Below are positions 16,855 through 26,000 of a DNA stretch of 40,667 nucleotides, one piece after another. This DNA is from Myxococcota bacterium. Its GTDB lineage: Bacteria; Myxococcota; Kuafuiibacteriia; Kuafuiibacteriales; Kuafuiibacteriaceae. The notes below the pieces were generated by a model, which was not told the origin of the DNA, did not search any database, and saw only the letters and a list, made by a program, of their open reading frames with translations. Within the stretch, counting starts at the first letter, position 1. Each line of letters begins with the position of its first letter. The stretch is taken from positions 1 to 40,667 of the forward strand of contig JANQQN010000311.1 in the NCBI GenBank assembly GCA_028289325.1, given 5' to 3'. The translations under genes were made by a program, and so were the position numbers.

Positions 16855-16985
16855 AGGGGTGAGCCGGAGCGTTATGCGCAGCGGGCCAGCTCCGTGTCGG
16901 GGCGGCGGGGGGCGAAAGAACGGGTTTCGGGGCTCACCCCGGGTCTATCTCGTCGAATCCGGTCGATGATCCCTATGCGCACGCC

Positions 16986-17882
16986 ATGGAGTTCACGATG
17001 CCCAGCCGTAACCGAATGCTTCTTGTCTTCGCCTTGTGCGGTCTGTTTGCTTCCGTCGCGCCGACGTCCGCGTCCGCGTTTCAGAGTCGTCGCGTGCGTC
17101 AAGACATCAAGCAGGCGCATCTGTACCTCCGGATGAAGCTGCCCGACCGCGCGCGGGAGGTGCTCACGGAAACGGTGGCCACGGCCCCTGGCCGATCCGA
17201 TCCCCTCGCGTGGCTCGCATTGGGTCAGGCCTATTACTTCGAACGACGGATCGACGACGCGGGGCGGGCGATGGATCGCGCGCTCAGCTTGGGGGTCCGG
17301 GCCGCGATCGGGCCGCGCAAATGGGCCAAGACGTTTCTGTCTCGATACCGGAGGAACGTGGGGGCGGTGACCCTCGACGGCGGGGACTGCGCGTCGCCGA
17401 CCATTCCTGCGCAGCTGGAGGCGCCCATGGCCAGCGAGACGCGCGAGGCCCTGCTCGATGCCGTTCCCGGTTGGCAAGCCGGAGCCCTGATCCGCAAGCA
17501 GGGCGAGCGATTCTTCCTGCCCGTGGGACGATATCGCTTCGGCGACACCAAGGTCACCGTGGCCGGGGAACGAACGACCCGGCTCGTCGCGGCCGAGGTC
17601 GGGGCGACGTGTTCGCCGGCGTTGCCACCCCCATCCGTCGACGTGGTGGTGACGGCGGTGGCACCGCCGCCGCCCCCACTAGCGCCGGCGAGCCCGGAGA
17701 CTTCGGTCACCGCGATCCCGGTCGAAGGCGGCTCGTCGTGGTTCGAGGACAACTGGATCTGGGTGGTCGTGGGGGCGGTTGTCGTGGCCGGCGGCGCGGC
17801 GGCGGCGATCGGGGTGGCTGCTTCGGGCGGGCCGGACCAGGTTTCGTTCAACCCCAATCCGCCGTCCTTTCGGGGCGACTGA
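16986..17882 (+). CDS. exported TPR-like protein with C-terminal membrane segment
   Basis: 298 aa from ATG at 16986 (ATG at 16998 also possible). A signal peptide (RNRMLLVFALCGLFASVAP) ends near ASA-FQS, residues ~29-33. Residues ~40-110 contain TPR-like helical pairs (AHLYLRMKLPDRAREVLTE, AWLALGQAYYFERRIDDA). The middle is beta-rich and resembles a periplasmic carboxypeptidase-like domain (LPVGRYRFGDTKVTVAG). A Pro-rich linker precedes a C-terminal hydrophobic helix (WIWVVVGAVVVAGGAAAA, ~256-278). This layout, common in myxobacteria, suggests an envelope protein. Function unknown. It converges on the aminotransferase with a 39-bp gap. Confidence 0.78.
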   Translation: MEFTMPSRNRMLLVFALCGLFASVAPTSASAFQSRRVRQDIKQAHLYLRMKLPDRAREVLTETVATAPGRSDPLAWLALGQAYYFERRIDDAGRAMDRALSLGVRAAIGPRKWAKTFLSRYRRNVGAVTLDGGDCASPTIPAQLEAPMASETREALLDAVPGWQAGALIRKQGERFFLPVGRYRFGDTKVTVAGERTTRLVAAEVGATCSPALPPPSVDVVVTAVAPPPPPLAPASPETSVTAIPVEGGSSWFEDNWIWVVVGAVVVAGGAAAAIGVAASGGPDQVSFNPNPPSFRGD

Positions 17883-17921
17883 GCGAAGCGCGTCTGTGGG
17901 CCCACCGAGGCCACCCCGGGA

Positions 17922-19157
17922 TTAAAGGTGTCGACGGAGCACTTCTGCGATCCGAGTGATGCCCACCTCGATCTGCGCAGGCTGTGCGTTCGAGAAGTTG
18001 AGTCGGAAGGTGTTTTCGCCGGCGCGGTCCGGGAAGAAGGGGTGTCCGGGCACGAACGCGACCTTCTTTTCCAGGCACCGGTCGAGCAACGACGTCGCGT
18101 TGGTCCCTTCCGGCAGACGAACCCAGATGAACAGGCCGCCCGCGGGGCGCGTCCACGACACCGACGACGGGAAGTGGGTCTGCATGTACCCCAGCATCAG
18201 GTCGCGGCGCTGCTTGTAGACCCCGGTGAGGGTCTGGATGTGGGCGTCGATGAATCCGTCTTGAACCGCGCGCGCCACGATCATTTGGGCCAGGGTGCTG
18301 GTGTGAAGATCCGCGGCCTGTTTGGCCTGCACGAGCGCGTTGATAATCGGCGTGGGCCCCACGATCCACGACACGCGAAGGCCCGGACACAGCTCTTTCG
18401 AGAAGCTCCCGAGGAACAGGACGTTGCCGCGGTCGACGGGACCGTCGGCGGACCGCGGGTCGATTCCTAGACGCTCCGCGTCGAAGGCGGCCATCGCGGC
18501 CACCGCGTCACCTTCGTAGCGCAGCTGTCCGTACGGGTCGTCTTCGACGACGGGGACGCCGTATCGATCCGTGATCTCGGTGAGGGTTCGACGCCGTGCG
18601 GCGCTGGTGGTGATGCCGGTCGGGTTGTGAAAGTTGGGAATGATATAAACAGCCTTCGCGCCGCCCTTGAGCGCACGCTCGAGATCATCGGGCTCGACGC
18701 CGTCGTCGTCCATCCGCAAGCCGTCGTAGCGGGCGCCGTACACGTCCCACGCCTGCATCATGCCCAGGAACGTGGGGCGCTCCACCGCGACGACGTCGTC
18801 GCGCGAGATCAACACCTTGCCGATCAAGTCCAAGGATTGCTGGGAACCCGAAGTGATCAGGACATTGTCGAGCCCGCACGGGATCCCTCGTCCCCGCATT
18901 CGCTTAACGAGCCACGTTCGCAGCCCGACGTGGCCTTCCGTGGGATGATACTGCAGCGCGCGGGTGGCCTCGTCGCTCTGGAGAATCTCGTCCGTCGCTT
19001 GTTGGATGCGCTCGACAGGGAAAAGCTCAGGCGCCGGTAATCCACCGGCGAAAGAGATAACTTCCGGTTGCTGAGTGACTTTGAGGATCTCGCGGATGGC
19101 CGAGGGCTTCAGTCCGAAGACCCGGTCGGACATTCGATTCGACCAGCTCGTCGTCAT
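17922..19157 (-). CDS. class I/II PLP-dependent aminotransferase (2-aminoadipate / LysN-like)
   Basis: 411-aa fold-type I aminotransferase. Features are ISFAGGLPAPELFP near the N-terminus, the PLP-phosphate site SGSQQSLD, NFHNPTG with the conserved Asn178, VEDDPYG, and SFSKELCPGLRVSW with the PLP lysine at Lys254. The pattern is that of the LysN/2-aminoadipate and MocR C-terminal family, which move amino groups between alpha-amino acids and keto acids. ATG at 19157 has AAGGAG at 19166-19171 with 8-nt spacing. No helix-turn-helix is attached, so it is an enzyme, not a MocR regulator. The start of the ~450-bp repeat lies immediately upstream. Confidence 0.9.
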   Translation of the reverse strand: MTTSWSNRMSDRVFGLKPSAIREILKVTQQPEVISFAGGLPAPELFPVERIQQATDEILQSDEATRALQYHPTEGHVGLRTWLVKRMRGRGIPCGLDNVLITSGSQQSLDLIGKVLISRDDVVAVERPTFLGMMQAWDVYGARYDGLRMDDDGVEPDDLERALKGGAKAVYIIPNFHNPTGITTSAARRRTLTEITDRYGVPVVEDDPYGQLRYEGDAVAAMAAFDAERLGIDPRSADGPVDRGNVLFLGSFSKELCPGLRVSWIVGPTPIINALVQAKQAADLHTSTLAQMIVARAVQDGFIDAHIQTLTGVYKQRRDLMLGYMQTHFPSSVSWTRPAGGLFIWVRLPEGTNATSLLDRCLEKKVAFVPGHPFFPDRAGENTFRLNFSNAQPAQIEVGITRIAEVLRRHL

Positions 19158-19172
19158 AGGGGCGGCTCCTTC

Positions 19173-19618
19173 GAGCGGAAGCTCGAGTCATGAGGTACGC
19201 GGACCAGAGTGCCATGGTCCGGTCTTGGGGGCCAGCGCAGGCGGTGGGGCTATCGGTGAAGAACGTATGCCGTGTATTCGAACGATGGCGGTGATCGCGC
19301 AATTCGTATTGTCAGGGTTGTTGGCCGGTGACGTTGTCGTTCACGTCAGGAATCGCGAGCCCGTACTCGAGTTCGACGACCCCCGATTCATACGCGACGC
19401 ACCGGGTCAGCGGGGCCGCGGGCAGACTCGAGGTCTCCCCGAATAGACGAACGCCATCGCCGAGCAGGATCGGATTGACCTTCAACACCAGGCGATCGAT
19501 GAGACCGGCCCCGGCCAGGTAGCCACGGCCACACAGGTAGATGTCTTCATCTTTCGCCTCCGACTTGAGTGCACGCACCCGGACCGGCACATCGTAGCGG
19601 ACGACCGCACCGCCGCCC
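19173..19618. repeat. left ~450-bp direct repeat of the island
   Basis: Aligns with 30106-30560 in the same orientation at roughly 85% identity by eye, with a 12-bp deletion inside the coding part. It starts just upstream of the aminotransferase ribosome site and ends within the truncated reductase-like fragment. Shared landmarks include CATGGTCCGGTCTTGGG and ACGTATGCCGTGTATTC. Confidence 0.85.
19312..19618 (-). pseudogene. 3' fragment of dihydrofolate-reductase-like (RibD-C) gene
   Basis: Encodes only the C-terminal ~95 residues of the family (VRALKSEAKD, LVLKVNPILLGDGVRLFGE, LTRCVAYESGVVELEYGL). It is a diverged copy of the intact gene at 30253-30816; the N-terminal NADPH-binding half and the start are missing, and four codons are deleted near 19520. 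Non-functional by length. Confidence 0.85.
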
Positions 19619-19722
19619 GGTGGATACGTAGCGCCGAGGCTTCCGTCCCGATTCCCGCCGCAAAGCCTCGACTTCACATGGCTTTTCGGTCTGACTCGGG
19701 TGTTCTGGTATAAGGCCGACGA

Positions 19723-20436
19723 TCAGTTCCCCATCAGCGCTTTGCCGTCCACGACAAGTTCGACCAGGTCCTTGGACCATGTGTTTTCGTGGAGACCGAA
19801 CGGCGCGACCCGCGTGACGATGATCCGGCCGCGAACCTTGGCGTGTTCCTCGAAGAGCTGCACCTCTTCCTTCAACAACTGCGCGTAGGCGCGGGTCACG
19901 ACGAAGGGCTCGCCGACGAACTTCATTTCGCAGAGGTGGATGACTTCGTTCCGGCGCTCCAACAGCAGATCGACCGGGGCGCCTTGTCGTTTGGAGGAGC
20001 GGGCGTGCTTGTAGCAGAGACTCTCAAACGCATAGCCGAGAGCCTCAAGCAACCGGGAACGTCGGGGTCGCCAGCCAAGGCAGTTCGTCGAAGAAGAGAA
20101 CGATCTCTTCCCGCGGGCGTGCTTCGGCACGGGCTTCGGTCAGGTCGTGAGGTAGGCGAGGGCGGCTTCCCAATTGGGCAGGTCAGGCAACGCTAGGTTG
20201 TCGGTGAAGGGGACCTCCAGGGTCTCTTGAAAGCGGCGTCGCTGAAGGGCTGCACAGCCGTCGAGCGTGCCTGTCCCTTCGAGGTACGTCCCCGCGGGCT
20301 GAAGGTGGTTCCTGACGAGATACGTCTTGCCAACGCGCCGCCGGCCATACACAGCGACGAGCTCCGCGCGATCCGATCGGAGGACCTCGTCCAGCAGCGC
20401 GGTTTCGTGGCGGCGTCCGATGCGATTTGGCCACAT
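19723..20436 (-). pseudogene. broken AAA ATPase (DUF234-type) gene
   Basis: The 5' part from ATG at 20436 encodes the family's N-terminus (NRIGRRHETALL, Walker A YGRRRVGKTYL). The frame then stops at 20140. The continuation, EEIVLFFDELPWLAT (Walker B), lies in a different frame at about 20065-20125, and after it the middle of the protein is missing: the sequence jumps to the C-terminal domain (LGYAFESLCYKHARS, VDLLLERR, CEMKFVGEPFVV) ending at 19723. Intact members are near 480 aa; this has about 230 codons, one frameshift and an internal deletion. It is divergent from the TIR operon. Confidence 0.82.
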
Positions 20437-20511
20437 TTGGGGCTTAACGTGGCCAGATAACTCCTCACAAGACAATTGGCCGAATTCAATCGCAAACTGT
20501 GGCCAAATCGC
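20422..20511. promoter_or_regulatory. 14-bp inverted repeat in the divergent promoter region
   Basis: GCGATTTGGCCACA (20422-20435) and its exact reverse complement (20498-20511) bracket 62 bp between the broken ATPase gene and the TIR operon. Two further TGGCC cores lie between them (about 20449 and 20477). The layout fits a multi-site operator for a dimeric regulator or a loop-forming element; no regulator is identified. Confidence 0.45.
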
Positions 20512-20541
20512 GCGGGCTAAAGGCGCGGGCGGGAGGCGACT

Positions 20542-21969
20542 TTGGTCGAGTCCGCGCAAGAACCGTGGCATTCTCCCTTCCACGTGGTGGACGAAGATAT
20601 CGACGGTCTGTCGGCCCAGCAGCGCCACCGTCTAGCCCGACTCGCCGATGCCTCGGCGACTCACGACGATCAGACCCTTTTCGCCGAAACGACCGATCTC
20701 GCGACGTCAAAGTATGACGTGTTTCTTAGCCATGCCTCGGAGGACAAGAACGCTTTCGTCAAGCCGCTTTACGACACCCTCACCGCCCTGAACCTCCGGG
20801 TCTGGTACGACGCGGCAGAGATTAAGATCGGTGACGACTTCCGTCGCCGAATGGAAGAGGGACTCCTGCAATCCCGGTTTGGCGTCGTTATCCTCAGTCC
20901 AAGCTTCCTGAAGTACTGGCCGCAGCAGGAGCTGAGTGTTCTGCAGATCCTCGAATCGGTGGACGGCGCGAAGCGCATTCTGCCCGTGGTCCTCAATCTG
21001 GATTGGGACGAGTTCATAAGACAGTTTCCGTTTATGGCGACGCGGGCCTGCGCATTGGCGTCGAGTGGCGTCGAGCTGGTGGCCGAGCAAATTGTTGACG
21101 CAACACGATCGTCCTCCACCAGGGTCGAGTTTGGTGGCCCAGATGAGGCCGGACCAGCCTCGGCGCCCGCTGCTGCCCGGCCAAACGAGCCCGTGTCGTT
21201 AAAGGTTCACGAGGCTCGTTTTCTGCGATGGCTGCGCGAGCCTGCGCACCAGCGGTGCTTCGCGCGTTGGTTCGGGCGCTCCGAGCTTGAGGACGCGCGC
21301 GAGGCGGACGTTCTTGAAGCGTGGAAGACCGATCAGAAGCTCGACTTCCGGCTCCAGACGATGATCGCCCTCGTCGACTTCTTGGTCAAAGAAGCCCAAG
21401 AAGGTCGCAAGGACGCTGCGCTTGCCGTTCGCGACCGTGTCATGTGCAGTCTGATACCTCTGCACGAGCAATCGCCGGTCGGTGGGTCTGCGCTCGAGAT
21501 TGAGATTCGCGCGGCCCGCGCCACCGGCGGCCCATTGCAGCTGGGGTTCGGCGAAACCGCCACGACGGAGACGCCTCGAGAGGCGCGAGCGCTCAAGGCG
21601 CTGCAGGCGATCGTGTGGCCGAAAGCGGGCCTCGCGCCCCTCGAGTCTCAAGACGTGCTGCGGCCCTTCTATCGAGTCATCGCAGATATTCAAAGGTGGT
21701 CCGTGGATGAAGCGCGCTCAGAGCTCAGCGAGGGATTTGAGACCTACAGAAATGTTTCCGGACGGTACCTGGACCTCGGCCTTCCGCTCGAGAACGTACC
21801 ACGTCCGTTCTATGTTCGTGTCCCCGCCGATACGATCGAGAGGCCGGTATTCGATGCCCTTCTTCGCGACCTCAAGGGGGCCATTTACGAGGAGGACAAA
21901 GGTAGCCCAGATCGGCTGATAGGACGCCTCAAGAGGGCCTATCGGATTTTGACGGAGGCGGCGGCATGA
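20542..21969 (+). CDS. TIR-domain effector protein
   Basis: 475 aa. TTG at 20542 is chosen because GGGAGG at 20531-20536 sits 5 nt upstream. Residues ~57-190 are a TIR domain: KYDVFLSHASEDK, LRVWYDAAEIKIGDDF, GVVILSPSFLKYWPQQEL. Glu130 in WPQQEL occupies the position of the catalytic glutamate of NAD-hydrolysing TIRs. Residues ~210-475 are helical (LKVHEARFLRWLREPAHQR, LDFRLQTMIALVDFLV) with no family I recognise; they may couple the effector to the ATPase. TIR domains in bacterial conflict systems deplete or convert NAD on activation. The stop overlaps the MoxR start (ATGA), so the operon is translationally coupled. NADase activity is inferred. Confidence 0.88.
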   Translation: MVESAQEPWHSPFHVVDEDIDGLSAQQRHRLARLADASATHDDQTLFAETTDLATSKYDVFLSHASEDKNAFVKPLYDTLTALNLRVWYDAAEIKIGDDFRRRMEEGLLQSRFGVVILSPSFLKYWPQQELSVLQILESVDGAKRILPVVLNLDWDEFIRQFPFMATRACALASSGVELVAEQIVDATRSSSTRVEFGGPDEAGPASAPAAARPNEPVSLKVHEARFLRWLREPAHQRCFARWFGRSELEDAREADVLEAWKTDQKLDFRLQTMIALVDFLVKEAQEGRKDAALAVRDRVMCSLIPLHEQSPVGGSALEIEIRAARATGGPLQLGFGETATTETPREARALKALQAIVWPKAGLAPLESQDVLRPFYRVIADIQRWSVDEARSELSEGFETYRNVSGRYLDLGLPLENVPRPFYVRVPADTIERPVFDALLRDLKGAIYEEDKGSPDRLIGRLKRAYRILTEAAA

Positions 21970-23045
21970 AGCTGGCGGAACTCGAACAGCTGGTAACAGG
22001 CACCCTTCGCCTCGAACCGTACGAAGGCTGGCCTGACAGCGTGCATGAACTGTCGCCGGACGAAGCGCTTGCGCTCAAGACCGCCCTTGCGGCCGGGCGC
22101 CCCCTTCTTGTTCGCGGAGAACCGGGGACCGGTAAGACCCAGCTCGCCCGCGCCGCGGCCGTGGCCCTGAAGCGACACTTCGTCTCGCAGACCCTCGACG
22201 CGCACACGGAGGCTCGTGACCTCTTCTGGACGCTCGATGCGGTTCGGCGGTTGGCGGAGGCTCAACTCCTCGCTGCCACCGCGGCCGGTCTTCATCTCAC
22301 TCGAGTCAGTGAAGCGTCGTCTCAGAACGCTGCGAAGCCCGCACCGGAGGTGAGTACCGCTCCGCAATACGACCGACACGTTCTTGAAAAAGAGCTCGCC
22401 GAGAGACGGTTCGTTCGGCCCGGCGTTCTGTGGTGGGCGTTCGATTGGGAAGATGCCGCTAAACAGGAGGTTGATTGCCAAGGCGGTGACGGACGAAAGG
22501 CCGGTCGGTGGGTTCGGAAGGACAAGAAGGCGGGAAGCGTGGTGCTTCTCGACGAGATCGACAAGGCCGACCCCGTTCTACCGAACGCGTTGCTGGAGGC
22601 GCTGGGCACCGGCCGCTTTGACGGTCCGCAAGGTCGTGGTGTGGTCGCGGCCGTGTCACCCGAGCCGCTGGTGGTCATCACCACCAACCGAGAGCGCGCG
22701 CTGCCTAATGCTTTCGTCCGGCGCTGCGCGGTGCTGAACCTTCGTCTGCCCGCCAAAGATGACGAGCTTGCGGAACGTATGATCGTCCGTGGGCAACAGC
22801 ATGGCGTACTGTTCGAGACGGCACCGACATCTGTTGTTCTCGAGCGGTGCGCAGGACTCCTCGTTGACGCAAGACAGCGCGCACGTGACCGGACCCAGCC
22901 GCCGCCCGGGCAAGCTGAGTTTCTGGATTTACTGCGAGCGGTCTGCGGCTTGACCACCGATGAGTCGCAGCGTCTCGCCTTGCTGGATCAGCTGCAACGA
23001 TTCGTGATGCACAAACATGACCCGCTGGACGCGAACGCGCCATGA
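21966..23045 (+). CDS. MoxR-type AAA+ ATPase
   Basis: 359 aa. Walker A is GEPGTGKTQ (51-59), Walker B is VVLLDEID (192-199), sensor 1 is ITTNRERALP with Asn241, and FVRRC supplies the arginine finger region. This order and the DEIDKADP motif fit the MoxR group of AAA+ ATPases, which remodel partner proteins, often together with vWA or sensor proteins. An insert of ~85 residues (about 95-180) separates Walker A and B, and includes the FWTLDAVRRL segment typical of the conflict-system branch. Starts and ends overlap both neighbours by 4 bp. Role inferred: NTP-driven switch between the FGE sensor and the TIR effector. Confidence 0.88.
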   Translation: MKLAELEQLVTGTLRLEPYEGWPDSVHELSPDEALALKTALAAGRPLLVRGEPGTGKTQLARAAAVALKRHFVSQTLDAHTEARDLFWTLDAVRRLAEAQLLAATAAGLHLTRVSEASSQNAAKPAPEVSTAPQYDRHVLEKELAERRFVRPGVLWWAFDWEDAAKQEVDCQGGDGRKAGRWVRKDKKAGSVVLLDEIDKADPVLPNALLEALGTGRFDGPQGRGVVAAVSPEPLVVITTNRERALPNAFVRRCAVLNLRLPAKDDELAERMIVRGQQHGVLFETAPTSVVLERCAGLLVDARQRARDRTQPPPGQAEFLDLLRAVCGLTTDESQRLALLDQLQRFVMHKHDPLDANAP

Positions 23046-26000
23046 GTCATGAGGCGGGATCGAAGCCATCTGTTGGTGAGCAGATACTTCGGCCGAGGGG
23101 TGAGGTTGGCCCGGCGGACTTGGCCCGCGCGCTGGTTCGTTTGCAGTCCGAAGACGGAACGGCGCTTGATGACGCGCAGCTGACGACCATCGCGCGATGC
23201 TTTGGTTACCGCCTGACCGCGCTCGAGGCGCCTTCGTCGGTAGCACCCGAGGAGCTGGTCTCAAATAAAGATGACGATCGGAAGCCGCCCGAGCCCGGCG
23301 CAACAGATGGCGTCACCACGTTCCAGCCAGTGCCCTTCTTGCGACCCATCGAGGCCGTGTACTTCGGTGACGTCGCTCCGCCGTCGTTGGCACCTGGGGT
23401 TCGGCCAAGGGTCAGCCAAGTGCCGATCTTTCCCAGGCTCCCGCTGCCTCAAGCGCCAGCCCGATGGCCTACGGAAGTGATCGGGCCCCGACTGTACCAC
23501 GCGATATCGACGCATCCGCCCGTCGGCGATATCGACGTGCCTCGCCTGATACGGAAACTCGGTGAAGGGCGGGTGCTCGAGAACGTCGTTCGCCGCCCGC
23601 GACGTCGATCGGTGACTCACCTCCGGGTGGTGCTCGAGCGCGCGGTCGCCATCGCGCCGATGTGGTCCGACGGCGACCTCATCGCAGAATGGTGCCTGCG
23701 GTGGGGGCCGGTTCCCCACGTCGAAGTCATTCGGGCGTCGTGGGGCACTCCGGAGTGGCCGGCGCCCGATCCGCGAGGCGCGACGATTGTCGTGACCGAC
23801 GCGCAGTGCTTCTCGGAACCGGCGCAACGCGCCGCGTGGGCGGCCGAAGGGCGACGACGAGCATCAGCGGGAGAGCGAACCGTCCTTTGGGTCTTGGGGG
23901 CTTCGGCGTCGAAGTGGCCGGGATGGAGCCATGTCGTCAGCGATCCAAAGCCGACGACGAATCGCGCCGTTGACGGCGAAGACCTCGAACGGGTGCTTAT
24001 CCTCGCCTCGCTAGCATACCAGGTCGAGGCGTACTTGTTACGCGAGTTACGATTGACGCTTCGACTCGAAGACACCGTCATCGAAATGGAGGCATGGCGG
24101 CATCCGGAACTCCTGCACGGATCCATGTCGACCGCTGCTTGGACGGTGGAGGCGTTTCGGGGGTTCCGGGCGAAGCTCGTTGCGGCGGCTCATGCGAACA
24201 CGTGGCTGAACGTCGACGTTCTGCGTGAGGCGCTTGAGTGTATTGCGAAGTACCGTTTTCTCGAAGACGCCCGTCGGCCTGGGGCGTGTGTATGGTGGAG
24301 CTCGGAAAACGTTTGGCAGGCGGAAATCACCAGTTGGCGGACGCTTGCGAAGAGTCTTCCACGGGGGCATGCGGCGTGCGTCGAAGATTTCCTCAGCCAG
24401 CGCGGATGGCTCGACTCGAACAAGCGGTATCTTGCGCAGCTCCAGAGGAGCGCAGGATTGCCGGCGATGCGCGACGGCCTTGATCCCGACCAGATGCGGG
24501 CGTGGATGGCCAGCGTGCGCCTGTATGAGCCGAGCGAGTCTTGGTCTAAAAAGGGGGGCTACTTCTTCGGCATCGCTCAGACTTTGGCTGAAAAGACCAC
24601 CGCGGTGCCGCTACACCTGTGCCAAGGGGGCCAAGGTCTCGAGCTACATCCCAATGGCGAGCTTGGGCGAGACCGAAGCCCAGTGGTCGCGATCGATGGC
24701 ACGTCGGAGGGGGGCACATTCAAGATTCGAAATCGCCTCCGGCCGTTGCCGCCGGGCGAGCTGCTACCGGTGGATCTTCCGGGTTGGGCGGAGCGCGCGA
24801 CGGAAGGTCTCGATGAATTCGGCCGGTGGTCGGTCATCGAGATCGTCGGTGTTCCCGTCCGCATGCGGTGGATCGAACCCGGCGTGTTCGTGATGGGGTC
24901 GCCGAAGAACGAGACGAATCGATACGACGATGAAGGTCCGCAGCACAAGGTGACGCTCACGGAAGGTTATTGGCTGGCGGAGACGCCCTGCACACAGGCG
25001 CTTTGGACAGCGGTCATGCGAGAGAACCCGAGCAAGTTCAAGGGCGACGATCGACCCGTCGAAGGCGTGTCGTGGAACGACGTCTCGCAGTTCATCGCCA
25101 AGGTCAACGCGGCTCACCCAGAGCTCGGAATGCGGCTGCCGACGGAGGCGCAGTGGGAGTACGCCGCGCGTGCGGGGACAACGCAGGCTCGGTACGGCGA
25201 TCTCGGCGATCTCGATGCCATCGCTTGGTATCGCGGGAACGCCAATAACGAGCCGCACCTGGTTGGTCAAAAGGTGCCGAACGCATGGGGCCTATACGAC
25301 GTACTGGGCAACGTCTTGGAGTGGTGCCATGACGGTATGCGCACCTATGACAGCGGCCATGCATACGACCCCATAGGCGATACAGACCAGGGCACGTTCC
25401 GGGTCCTTCGGGGCGGCAGCTGGAACGACTCCGCACGTAACGTGCGGGCCGCGTACCGCGTCGACGAGCACCCTTCGGTCCGCGACTCGGTCTACGGGTT
25501 CCGGTTGTCCCGAGGTCATGATGCGCCCAGCAGGGGCCCGGAGGGCCAAGCAGGAGAAGCGGCGCCGTCCAGGGACGGGCGGAGCCCGAGCGGAGCGGGC
25601 CCTGTGCGGCAGAGCGAAACAGGTGTGGCACCGGAGGTCTCGACTGAGGAAACCCAGCGTTCGCAGACACCCGCGACTGGCCGAAGCGCCTCCGGGCGAT
25701 TGACCAAACAACTGGGCTGGGAAGAGGGCGAAGACCAGCTCGGTGCGTACGCCGATGTCGTGTGGCTCGATACGCAGGTTCTGTTTCGGATGCGATGGAT
25801 CGAACCCGGCACGTTCCTGATGGGTTCGCCGGAGGAGGAAGAGGGGCGGAAAGAAAGGGAGAGGCCCCAGCATCAGGTGACGTTGACACAAGGCTTTTGG
25901 CTCGCGGATGCGCCGTGCACACAAGCGCTCTACGAGGCGGTCACGGGCACTAATCCGTCGAGAATAAAACGCACGGAGCGCCCCGTCCAAAACGTGTCGT

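Noticed and set aside
19027..19302. 91-codon minus-strand frame in the left direct repeat, similar to a frame near 30.1 kb
   Set aside because: The similarity is explained by the nucleotide repeat; the two frames diverge by shifts and have no domain or ribosome site.
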